Shown: one piece after another, positions 1 through 6,695 of the stretch
Numbering within the stretch: the first letter of the stretch is position 1
Layout of the letters: every line of letters begins with the position of its first letter
Origin: DASXTW01 sp036505215
Lineage (GTDB): Bacteria > Actinomycetota > UBA4738
Direction: 5' to 3'
NCBI GenBank assembly: GCA_036505215.1
Contig: DASXTW010000141.1
Span: 1 to 22,939, forward strand
Length of the DNA: 22,939 nt
Program-made: the position numbers and the translations under genes
The notes under the pieces: generated by a model
The model's input: only the letters and a program-made list of their open reading frames with translations
Database searches by the model: none
What the model was told of the DNA's origin: nothing

Positions 1-303
1 TGGCAACCCGCATCGGAGCCGCGCCGGGCTGCGCGGTCCGCGGCTGGACCGAAGGCCGCGGTCAGGGCAAAGGGTGCGACGCCGGCCGGCGAGCCACTGT
101 TCGAGGCCCTCAGAAGGTGGCGCCGAGACCGCGCCGAACGAGATAGCGTCCCCGCCTACGTGGTGTTCCACGACTCGACCTTGGCCGAGATCGCTTCGCG
201 CCGCCCGCGAACGCTGTCCGATCTCCGAAAGGTCTCCGGCGTTGGGCCTGCAAAGCTCGAGCGGTACGGACAGGAGATCCTCGCGGTCCTCGATGGAACC
301 TGA
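1..303 (+). CDS. recQ: ATP-dependent DNA helicase RecQ, C-terminal HRDC domain (5' truncated)
   Basis: An open frame runs from the window edge to a TGA at 301-303 and encodes about 100 residues. After a basic, Ala/Pro-rich linker of some 30 residues comes a compact domain starting PLFEALRRWRRDRAE and continuing with VPAYVVFHDSTLAEIA, RRPRTLSDLRKVSGVG and PAKLERYGQEILAVL. This is the HRDC fold found at the C-terminus of RecQ helicases, where it helps bind DNA structures. The helicase and RQC parts lie upstream of the window. An HRDC domain also occurs in ribonuclease D, but the immediate stop after PAKLERYG-EILAVL fits RecQ better. The gene is convergent with the minus-strand gene ending at 321. 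No start codon is visible, so the length cannot be judged. Confidence 0.85.
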   Translation, partial: WQPASEPRRAARSAAGPKAAVRAKGATPAGEPLFEALRRWRRDRAERDSVPAYVVFHDSTLAEIASRRPRTLSDLRKVSGVGPAKLERYGQEILAVLDGT

Positions 304-324
304 CCGGATCCGAACGGTCGTCAG
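300..324. terminator. Possible bidirectional terminator between recQ and the convergent small gene
   Basis: CTGACCG (300-306) pairs with CGGT-cg-TCAG (315-324) around an 8-nt loop, leaving a 2-nt bulge. It covers both stop codons of the convergent genes. There is no T-run on either side, so it is at best a GC-type terminator. Confidence 0.25.
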
Positions 325-588
325 GCGTCGGTGGCTCTTCGGCGGACCCCCACGGCCAGTGCTACCTGGGTCAGATCCGACCGCAGTGCATCCAGCGATG
401 CCTGGAAGGCGTCCATTCTCTGCTCCAGCCTCTCCTCCAGCCGATCGATCCGCTGTTCCTGCGCATCGAACCGCCGGTCAATGGCTTCGAACCGCCGGTC
501 GATGGCCTCGAAACGTCCCAAGCCAGGCCAGGATGAGGCCAACGGTTGCAACGACGGCTGCGTTGATGGCGGTGCTGACAACCTCCAT
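321..588 (-). pseudogene. Small membrane-anchored coiled-coil protein, reading frame split by +1 shift
   Basis: The minus strand has a clear start: GGAGGGGG lies about 8 nt before an ATG at 588. The first 26 residues form one hydrophobic segment (MEVVSTAINAAVVATVGLIL then AWLGTF). In that frame the protein then becomes nonsense and stops. One base further along, a frame opens with heptad-like units (FEAIDRR, FEAIDRR, FDAQEQR, IDRLEER) and ends LRSDLTQVALAVGVRRRATDA with a stop at 321. Joined with a +1 shift at the TTT of 511-513, the product is 88 residues: one N-terminal membrane anchor plus a coiled coil. Small proteins of this layout are common in bacteria; their function is not established here. 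The break could be a sequencing indel, a real mutation, or recoding, because the junction reads UUU-C, a known +1 slippery context. No partner gene gives a clue to its role. Confidence 0.6.
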
Positions 589-838
589 CGATCGGCCCCC
601 TCCGGGGGGAGGAAAGCCGCATTCCTCTCTTGGCGAAGGGTGGCACCCGCCGCTGACACCACCGCGACCGTACTGCAAGGGTCGAGCAGCCCCCCCGGCT
701 GCCAAGGTGGCGACTACTTTCCACCACGTCGACGGCCACGACATCGCTCGCGTCCACGTGGAGCCCGTCGGGGCATCCCATCGCCCAGCGCTGGGGACGA
801 GCATGACGATCCCGTCAACCGACCATGGGCGTGACGTA

Positions 839-866
839 TTGAGCGCGTTACGCGAAAAGGTATAGC
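839..866 (+). promoter_or_regulatory. Putative sigma-70-type promoter of the histidine kinase operon
   Basis: TTGAGC (839-844) and TATAGC (861-866) are spaced by 16 bp, close to the consensus -35/-10 arrangement. They lie about 75 bp before the kinase start in a locally AT-richer patch. Transcription would start near 873, inside the inverted repeat at 866-886. Confidence 0.45.
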
Positions 867-886
867 GTCCGCTCATCGAGCGGACG
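866..886. promoter_or_regulatory. Perfect 8-bp inverted repeat at the kinase promoter
   Basis: CGTCCGCT (866-873) and AGCGGACG (879-886) are a perfect inverted repeat around a 5-nt spacer, starting at the last base of the putative -10 box. The position suits an operator for a dimeric regulator, possibly the NarL-type regulator encoded downstream. It could also fold as a hairpin in the leader RNA. Confidence 0.4.
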
Positions 887-937
887 ACGCGGCTGGCTCG
901 TCGCCCTCGCTGCCTGCGGAGGGAGAGGGGAGCATCG

Positions 938-2197
938 ATGGTCCCCGTGGAGCAGGGTCAAGCCGGCACGGCTGGCCCCAGGCACTCCGGTGCCCCTCGG
1001 TACGCGCGGGCGAGATTCCTGTTCGCGAAGCCGCTGGTGCAGGACACGCTGATCGCCGTCCTGCTGACCGCGGCGTCACTGGTCGGTGTCGTGACGCACC
1101 TCCAGGTTGATATCCCGGAGGGCGGAAGCGACGTGAACGGACGGGGTCTCGATACGCTGGGCATCGGCCTCATCCTGCTCCAGACCATTCCGCTCATGTG
1201 GCGGAGAAGAGCCCCGGTCCTGGTCCTGTCGATGACCGCAGCCTCGTTGTTCCTTTTTTCTCTCCTGGGCTACTTCCGGTCCCTCGCCGCGTTCGGCTTC
1301 CTGGTGGCTCTGTACACCGTCGCTGCGCACCGGGAACGGCGCACGTCGATACCGGCCGGTACTGCGTGCGTGGTGGTCGTCTTCTTGATCCTCTTGATGG
1401 GGAAAGAGGCGCTCGAACCGGACGCGCTCATCGCGGAATACCTGTTCGTGGGCGCTGCATGGTTCCTCGGGGACGGCCTTCGCATCCGGCGCGGCCAGGT
1501 CCTGTTGTTGGAGGACCGGGCCACCCGGTTGGAGCGAGACCGCGAGGAGCAAACCCAACGAGCGGTGGCTGCTGAGCGACGGGTGATCGCTCGCGAGCTC
1601 CACGACGTGGTGGCGCACAACGTGAGCGTCATCGTGGCCCAGGCCGGGGCGGCTCAGCGGATCTTCGGCAGCCAACCCGAGGAGGCGCTCACCTCTCTCG
1701 GGGCTATCGAACACATGGGTCGTGAAGCGCTGGTGGAGATGCGGCGGTTAATGGGGTTCCTCCGGACGGACACGGACCAGGAGGCGACGCGATCGCCTCA
1801 GCCGGGGCTGAACAACCTCGAGGCTCTCGTCGGTCAGGTCCGGGAGACGGGTATCCCCGTCATGCTGAGGATCGAGGGGATTCTCCGAGCCGTCCCCGCC
1901 GGCCTGGACCTCTCCGCCTTCCGCATCATCCAGGAGGCGCTGACCAATATCGTCAAGCACGCCGGCCCGGCCCGGGCCGAGGTGGTCGTTCGGTACGGGG
2001 AATCTCGCCTGGAACTCATGATCGCCGACGACGGGTCCGGTCCCACGAGCGACCCCGATAGCACCCGGCCGAGATACGGACACCTCGGCATGCGCGAGCG
2101 CGTCGCTCTTTTCGGGGGCGAGCTCCGAGTGGGAGCGGGACCGCGCGGGGGCTACCAGGTCGAGGCATCTCTGCCGCTGGACGGGAAGACGTCGTGA
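938..2197 (+). CDS. NarL-family sensor histidine kinase (HisKA_3/HATPase_c)
   Basis: The 419-residue membrane kinase probably autophosphorylates and passes phosphate to the regulator encoded next. Residues 36-180 hold about six hydrophobic segments with short loops, so the input domain is mostly within the membrane, with no large extracellular sensor. A dimerisation helix carries the phospho-acceptor His222 in the motif ARELHDVVAHNVS, typical of HisKA_3. The ATPase domain shows the N-box around Asn337 (EALTNIVKHA), the G1 box DDGSG (364-368) and GHLGMRER (381-388). The ATG at 938 has a purine-rich GGAGGGAGAGGGG just upstream. The stop overlaps the regulator's GTG by 4 bp (GTGA), implying translational coupling. 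The signal is unknown. Its position before two heavy-metal-type RND pumps suggests a membrane, metal or drug stress input, but that is inference. Confidence 0.92.
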   Translation: MVPVEQGQAGTAGPRHSGAPRYARARFLFAKPLVQDTLIAVLLTAASLVGVVTHLQVDIPEGGSDVNGRGLDTLGIGLILLQTIPLMWRRRAPVLVLSMTAASLFLFSLLGYFRSLAAFGFLVALYTVAAHRERRTSIPAGTACVVVVFLILLMGKEALEPDALIAEYLFVGAAWFLGDGLRIRRGQVLLLEDRATRLERDREEQTQRAVAAERRVIARELHDVVAHNVSVIVAQAGAAQRIFGSQPEEALTSLGAIEHMGREALVEMRRLMGFLRTDTDQEATRSPQPGLNNLEALVGQVRETGIPVMLRIEGILRAVPAGLDLSAFRIIQEALTNIVKHAGPARAEVVVRYGESRLELMIADDGSGPTSDPDSTRPRYGHLGMRERVALFGGELRVGAGPRGGYQVEASLPLDGKTS

Positions 2198-2859
2198 CCA
2201 TCCGGGTCCTGGTCGCGGATGACCAGCCGCTCATGCGAACCGCCTTCGACATGACTCTCCGGGCGGAAGAGGACATAGAACTCATCGGCGAAGCAGCCGA
2301 TGGAGCGCAAGCGATCGAGCAGGCCCGACGCCTCCGACCGGACGTCGTCCTCATGGACATCCGGATGCCCATCTTGGACGGGGTGGAGGCCACCAGGATT
2401 CTGGCAGCCGAGGACAAGTCGATCAGGATTCTGATCCTCACGACTTTCGACATCGACGAGTACGTGATCGAGGCGCTTCGGGCGGGAGCCAGCGGCTTCC
2501 TTCTGAAGGACGTGCGGCCCGATGAGTTGGTCCTCGCCATCAGAGTCGTAGCAAGAGGCGACGCTCTGCTCGCTCCGTCCGTGACTCGCCGGCTCCTGGA
2601 CGCGTTCGCCGCATCGCTTCCTCCCGTTCGCCCGCACAAAGCCAACGCTCTGCAAGCGCTGACTCGAAGCGAGCTCAGGGTGCTCACGCTCGTGGGGAAG
2701 GGCCTCTCCAACGAAGAGATCGCGAGGGAGCTCTTCGTGGCCGACACCACGGTACGGACCCACATCCGGCACATCCTGGACAAGCTCGACCTCCGTGACC
2801 GCGTGCAGGCCGTTGTGTTCGCATACGACACCGGCCTGGTCCAGCCAACTCCCCGCTAG
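2194..2859 (+). CDS. NarL/FixJ-type DNA-binding response regulator
   Basis: The protein has 221 residues. An N-terminal receiver domain shows the acidic pair Asp9-Asp10, the phospho-acceptor Asp55 (VVLMDIRMP), Thr83 and Lys105 (GFLLKD). A C-terminal LuxR-type helix-turn-helix follows at about 155-212 (LTRSELRVLTLVGKGLSNEE onward, then TTVRTHIRHILDKL). The start is GTG at 2194, overlapping the kinase stop codon, so the two proteins are probably made together. Phosphorylation by the partner kinase is expected to promote dimerisation and DNA binding. Natural target sites are the kinase promoter inverted repeat (866-886) and the 199-bp gap before the RND operon, but no matching repeat was found in that gap. 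Confidence 0.93.
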   Translation: MTIRVLVADDQPLMRTAFDMTLRAEEDIELIGEAADGAQAIEQARRLRPDVVLMDIRMPILDGVEATRILAAEDKSIRILILTTFDIDEYVIEALRAGASGFLLKDVRPDELVLAIRVVARGDALLAPSVTRRLLDAFAASLPPVRPHKANALQALTRSELRVLTLVGKGLSNEEIARELFVADTTVRTHIRHILDKLDLRDRVQAVVFAYDTGLVQPTPR

Positions 2860-2883
2860 ACACGCGGCCCTGGCGGCACCACA

Positions 2884-2903
2884 CGTCGTCTCCCCGGACG
2901 ACG
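2884..2903 (+). terminator. Hairpin after the response regulator
   Basis: CGTCGTC (2884-2890) and GACGACG (2897-2903) form a 7-bp perfect stem with a 6-nt loop, 25 bp after the regulator stop. No T-run follows, so termination is uncertain. Confidence 0.3.
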
Positions 2904-3032
2904 ACGATTCATCGCAAGGGATGACGACGGATCGTGCCCCGGCCTCATACCGTGCCACCCAGTCAAGCGAGCCAAACGACTTGCGGCCAAATGGTTCGCG
3001 CTGGGCTCACCACCCAATCCATGGAGGCGAAC

Positions 3033-3056
3033 ATGACGGTACAGGGGGGCCCCTAG
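3033..3056 (+). CDS. Seven-codon leader ORF before RND permease A
   Basis: GGAGG at 3023-3027 precedes ATG 3033 by 5 nt, the best ribosome-binding site in this gap. The frame reads MTVQGGP and stops at TAG 3054-3056, two bases before the ATG of the permease. The permease itself has only a G-run inside this mini-ORF as a binding site. The arrangement fits translational coupling, in which ribosomes ending here restart on the pump. It could also be the remnant of a lost upstream gene. Confidence 0.35.
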   Translation: MTVQGGP

Positions 3057-3058
3057 TC

Positions 3059-6000
3059 ATGGTGCGCTGGATGGTGGGGTCGAGCCTGAGGGCCCGACGC
3101 CTGGTCGTGGCTCTATCTGCAGGGGTGCTGCTTCTCGGAATTTCGCAAGTCCGGGACATGCCTGTCGACGTCCTCCCCGAGTTCACGCCGCCGACCGTGG
3201 AGGTTCAGACCGAGGCCCTCGGGCTCTCAGCGGCGGAAGTTGAGCAGTTCATCACCGTTCCCTTGGAGCAGGATCTTCTCAACGGGGTGGCGTTCCTCGA
3301 CGAGATCCGGTCTGCGTCGGTTCCCGGGCTGTCGTCGATCCAGATGATCTTCGAACCGGGAACCGACCTCCTCGACGCCCGGCAGGTGGTTCAGGAGCGT
3401 ATCTCGCAGGCCCAAGTCGCGCTCCCGGGCGTGCAGTCGAGGCCGCCGCAGATGCTCCAACCGCTTTCCTCGACGAGCCGGGTCATGATGATCGGCCTCT
3501 CGTCGGACGAGCTGTCCACGATCGACATGTCGCTTCTCAGTCGCTGGACGATCGGGCCGCGGCTGCTCGGTGTGCCCGGCGTGGCGAACGTGGCCGTCTG
3601 GGGCTTCCGGGACCGACAGCTGCAGGTGCTGGTTGATCCCGAGCGGTTGCGTGATCACGGCGTGTCGCTCCAGCAGATCGTGGAGACCGCGGCGAACGCG
3701 CAGTTGGTATGCCCGCTGACCTTCGTCGAGTGTTCCACGCCCGGCACCGGAGGTCTTATCGAGACGCCCAACCAGCGCATCACGGTCCAGCACAAGGCTG
3801 TCTTGGGGACGCCGGAGGCCCTCGCCCAAGTGCCGATCGAGGATGTGGAGGGGAAGTCGCTTCGGCTGGGTGACGTGACGCAGATCGTGGAGGATCATCA
3901 GCTGCTGATCGGGGACGCGGTCGGAACCGACCTTCTGCTGGTCGTGGAGAAGTTCCCGGCGGCGAACACGCTGGACGTGACCCAAGGAGTGGAGGACGCC
4001 CTCGACGCCCTCCGGCCTGGTCTGTCCGGGGTCCAGATCGACTCCTCCCTCTACCGACCGGCCACCTACATCGAGACGTCGCGGAGCAACATCGCGGCGG
4101 CCCTTCTGATAGCGGCGCTGCTGGCGGTGCTGGCCCTCGGAGTGTTCCTGTTCGAATGGCGGACGACGCTGATCGCCACGGTCGCCATCATGCTCTCGTT
4201 GACAGCCGCAGGGATCGCGCTCTCCCTCACGCAGGCGTCACTCAACGCCATGGTCGTGGCGGGACTCGTGCTCGCTCTGGTGGTTGTGGTCGACGAGGCG
4301 ATCATCGACGTGGAGAATCTCGCAGGGCGCTACCACGCATATCGCAGCCATGAGGGCGAGCGCCCACCGGTCATGGGAGTTCTCCGAGAGGCTGCGCTGG
4401 AGATGCGCAGCGCTTCAGCCTACGCAGGGCTGATCATCGGCGTGTCTGTGATCCCGGTCTCCTTCACAGAGGGCCCGTTCGGAGCGTTCTTCCCTTCCAT
4501 CGGGTTCTCGTACGCGGTGACCGTCCTTGCGTCGATGTTGGTTGCGGTGGCTGTCACGCCGGCCCTGGGTCTGTTGTTGCTGCCCAAGGCGCCCATCGCG
4601 CGTCGAGAGTCGCTCGTCGTCCGGTGGCTCCGGCCGCGATACACGGGCGTCCTGTCGCGCTTTCTCGGCTCAGCGCGCCCCGCTTACGTCACGGCCGGAG
4701 TCCTCCTGCTGGCTGGGCTCCTCGCGGCGCCATTCCTCACTCGAACGACGGTTCCGTCGTTCAACGACACGAACCTACTGGTCCACCTGAACGGCGAGAC
4801 GAGTACGTCCCTCCCGGAGATGCGGCGAGTCGTGGCGCGGGTCGAGCAGGAGTTGCGGTCGATCCCGGGGGTCAGCGACGTCGGCGCCCACGTGGGTCGC
4901 GCGGTGCTATCGGATCAGGTGGTTGGCGCCAACGCTGGCCAGCTGTGGGTCACCGTCGACCCCGAGGCTGACTACAGCGCGACCGTGGCCGCCATCGAAG
5001 AGGTCGTGGGCGGCTACCCCGGGTTGGAGAGTGATGTGACGACGTATCCGGAACAGCGGATCGAAGAGGTCCTCTCGGGGCCCGAGGCGCCCGTCGTCGT
5101 TCGCATCTACGGCCAGGACCTGGAGGTCCTCCGCAGCAAGGGGGAGGAGGTGCGACAGATCCTCTCAGGGATCGAGGGCGTCGTCGATCCGCACGTGGAG
5201 CTCCCTGCTCAGGAACCGACCTTGGAGATCCAGACCGATCTTGCCCTCGCCGAGCGCCACCGCATCAAACCAGGTGACGTGCGTCGCGCTGCCGCCACGA
5301 TGTTGTCGGGGATCACCGTCGGGAGCCTGTTCGAGGAGCAGAAGGTGTTCGAGGTCGTCGTGTGGGGGACGCCGGAGACCCGCAGCAATCTGAGTAGCAT
5401 CAACGAGCTCCTGATCGACACGCCCGGCGGAGGCCGGGTCCGTCTGGGCGACGTGGCCGACGTGCGGATCGCATCGTCTCCGACCGCCCTGCGGCACGAA
5501 GCCGTGTCGAGGTACGTGGACGTCGTGGCGGACGTGTCGGGACGCGATTCGGGCTCCGTGCTGGCCAACCTCGACGACCGACTCCAACAGGTCGACTTCC
5601 AGCTCGAGTACCACGCGGAGGTGCTGGGGGAATTCGCGGAGCGTCAGGCCGCTGGGCGGCGCGCCCTCGGCTTCGCCGTGGCCACCGCGATCGTCATCTT
5701 CCTCCTGCTGCAGGCGGGTCTCGGAAGCTGGCGCCTGGCGGCGCTCGCATTCGTAATGCTGCCCCTCGCTCTGGTAGGCGGCGCGATCGCCGCGTTTATC
5801 GATGGTCGCACGGTCTCGGTCGGCTCGATCGCCGGGTTTTACGCGGTCCTCGGGATCGCCGCGCGTCAAGTCATCGTGCTGCTCAGCCACTACCGACGCC
5901 TCGAGCGGGATGGAGAAGAGCCATTCGGCCCTGAGCTGGTGCTGCGCGGAGCGCGTGAGCGACTCACGCCCATCCTGACGTCGGGGTTCACAACCGCGCT

Positions 6001-6238
6001 CGCGTTCGTGCCTCTCGTGATCGCGGGGGGCATCGCGGGGCTTGAGATCGTCCACCCGATGGCCATCGTCGTCGTTGGCGGCCTCGTTACCTCGACGCTT
6101 CTCGTCTTGTTCGTCGTTCCTGGTCTGTACCTGCGATTCGGGTTGATTCCCGAAGCCGGAACCAGGGAGGTGTCAGTCGAACGTCTGATCGACCTTACGA
6201 AGCAAGAGGAGAGGGAGCTGGTCGGAGGAGGAAGCTAG
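3059..6238 (+). CDS. RND-family efflux permease A (CusA/CzcA-like, diverged paralogue)
   Basis: The 1059-residue protein has classic RND architecture: TM1 near 13-30, a large outer domain, a TM2-6 block near 343-510, TM7 near 542-560, a second outer domain, and TM8-12 near 868-1027. The frame stays open upstream, but ATG 3059 is chosen because it starts MVRWMVGSSL, matching MMRWIVGTSL of permease B. TM4 keeps the acidic proton-relay positions Asp412 and Glu419 (VVVVDEAIIDVEN). Odd points are a Cys218/Cys225 pair absent from permease B, and Arg-Gln-Val (936-938) where B and typical heavy-metal RND pumps have an Asn-Gly pair. The C-terminus has a polar tail of about 30 residues. The likely role is proton-driven export of metal ions or other substrates across the cytoplasmic membrane; the substrate cannot be read from sequence. 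The adaptor-like gene follows with no gap. Confidence 0.85.
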   Translation: MVRWMVGSSLRARRLVVALSAGVLLLGISQVRDMPVDVLPEFTPPTVEVQTEALGLSAAEVEQFITVPLEQDLLNGVAFLDEIRSASVPGLSSIQMIFEPGTDLLDARQVVQERISQAQVALPGVQSRPPQMLQPLSSTSRVMMIGLSSDELSTIDMSLLSRWTIGPRLLGVPGVANVAVWGFRDRQLQVLVDPERLRDHGVSLQQIVETAANAQLVCPLTFVECSTPGTGGLIETPNQRITVQHKAVLGTPEALAQVPIEDVEGKSLRLGDVTQIVEDHQLLIGDAVGTDLLLVVEKFPAANTLDVTQGVEDALDALRPGLSGVQIDSSLYRPATYIETSRSNIAAALLIAALLAVLALGVFLFEWRTTLIATVAIMLSLTAAGIALSLTQASLNAMVVAGLVLALVVVVDEAIIDVENLAGRYHAYRSHEGERPPVMGVLREAALEMRSASAYAGLIIGVSVIPVSFTEGPFGAFFPSIGFSYAVTVLASMLVAVAVTPALGLLLLPKAPIARRESLVVRWLRPRYTGVLSRFLGSARPAYVTAGVLLLAGLLAAPFLTRTTVPSFNDTNLLVHLNGETSTSLPEMRRVVARVEQELRSIPGVSDVGAHVGRAVLSDQVVGANAGQLWVTVDPEADYSATVAAIEEVVGGYPGLESDVTTYPEQRIEEVLSGPEAPVVVRIYGQDLEVLRSKGEEVRQILSGIEGVVDPHVELPAQEPTLEIQTDLALAERHRIKPGDVRRAAATMLSGITVGSLFEEQKVFEVVVWGTPETRSNLSSINELLIDTPGGGRVRLGDVADVRIASSPTALRHEAVSRYVDVVADVSGRDSGSVLANLDDRLQQVDFQLEYHAEVLGEFAERQAAGRRALGFAVATAIVIFLLLQAGLGSWRLAALAFVMLPLALVGGAIAAFIDGRTVSVGSIAGFYAVLGIAARQVIVLLSHYRRLERDGEEPFGPELVLRGARERLTPILTSGFTTALAFVPLVIAGGIAGLEIVHPMAIVVVGGLVTSTLLVLFVVPGLYLRFGLIPEAGTREVSVERLIDLTKQEERELVGGGS

Positions 6239-6673
6239 ATGCGACAGGATCGATGGGTGGTCGTGGCGTTGGTCGTCGTTGGCCTTCTCGTGCCGGCTTG
6301 TCGGGAGGCGTCGAGCGGCGGTGCGAGCTATGAGGAGCCTGCGGCAGTCGAGCCGATCGAGGGGACGGACCGGGTTCGCGTCATCCTGACGGAACAAGCA
6401 GCAGAACGGATCGACCTGCAGACGGCCTCGGTCGAATCGGCTGGGAACGGGACGCAGACCGTCATCCCGCACGCCGCCGTGTTCTACGGGCTGGCCGGCG
6501 AGACCTGGACGTACACCAGCCCCGAGCCGCTGACCTTCGTCCGCGAGCCCATCACCGTGGACCACATCGATGGGGACCTGGCGTATCTCTCGGACGGCCC
6601 GCCGGTGGGCACGGAGGTCGTGACGGTCGGGGCGGCAGAGCTGTTCGGGGTCGAGACCGAAGTCGGTAAGTGA
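6239..6673 (+). CDS. Minimal RND adaptor-like lipoprotein (lacks hairpin and lipoyl domains)
   Basis: The 144-residue protein begins with a lipoprotein signal (hydrophobic 7-19, lipobox LVPAC with Cys21). Residues 45-65 (VRVILTEQAAERIDLQTASV) resemble the first strand of the membrane-proximal domain of CusB/HlyD-type adaptors. Residues 75-140 (IPHAAVFYGLAGETWTYT, PEPLTFVREPITV, LSDGPPVGTEVVTVGAAELF) resemble the closing strands of the same domain. Full adaptors run to 300-450 residues; here the lipoyl, beta-barrel and alpha-hairpin parts between these segments are missing. The ATG follows the permease A stop directly (TAGATG), with GGAGGAGG as ribosome-binding site. It lies between two permeases. 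Inference: it docks on one or both pumps at the outer face of the membrane in a cell with no outer-membrane channel to reach. Homology is judged by eye. Confidence 0.75.
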   Translation: MRQDRWVVVALVVVGLLVPACREASSGGASYEEPAAVEPIEGTDRVRVILTEQAAERIDLQTASVESAGNGTQTVIPHAAVFYGLAGETWTYTSPEPLTFVREPITVDHIDGDLAYLSDGPPVGTEVVTVGAAELFGVETEVGK

Positions 6674-6695
6674 TCACGAAGGGACAACTCCAGCC

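Larger units (their letters stand above)
589..937. other. Non-coding region between divergent small gene and histidine kinase
   Basis: These 349 bp hold no convincing gene. The open frames crossing them are extensions of shadows of recQ and the coiled-coil gene, with Ser/Arg/Pro-rich compositions. The left end carries the ribosome-binding site of the minus-strand gene, in which CCTCC and GGAGG around CCCC (595-615 region) could fold and mask it. The right end carries the promoter-like sequence and inverted repeat listed separately. Confidence 0.6.

Noticed and set aside
74..865. Plus-strand open frame of 263 codons near the left end
   Set aside because: It overlaps the RecQ HRDC frame and has a Ser/Arg/Pro-rich composition with no recognisable domain.
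2795..3058. Upstream in-frame extension of permease A by 88 residues
   Set aside because: The stretch overlaps the regulator's end and is non-hydrophobic and unlike the paralogue; MVRWMVGSSL at 3059 matches the start of permease B.
5165..6055. Minus-strand open frame of 296 codons inside permease A
   Set aside because: Charged, His/Arg/Asp-rich product typical of the antisense of an RND gene; no start signal or motif.
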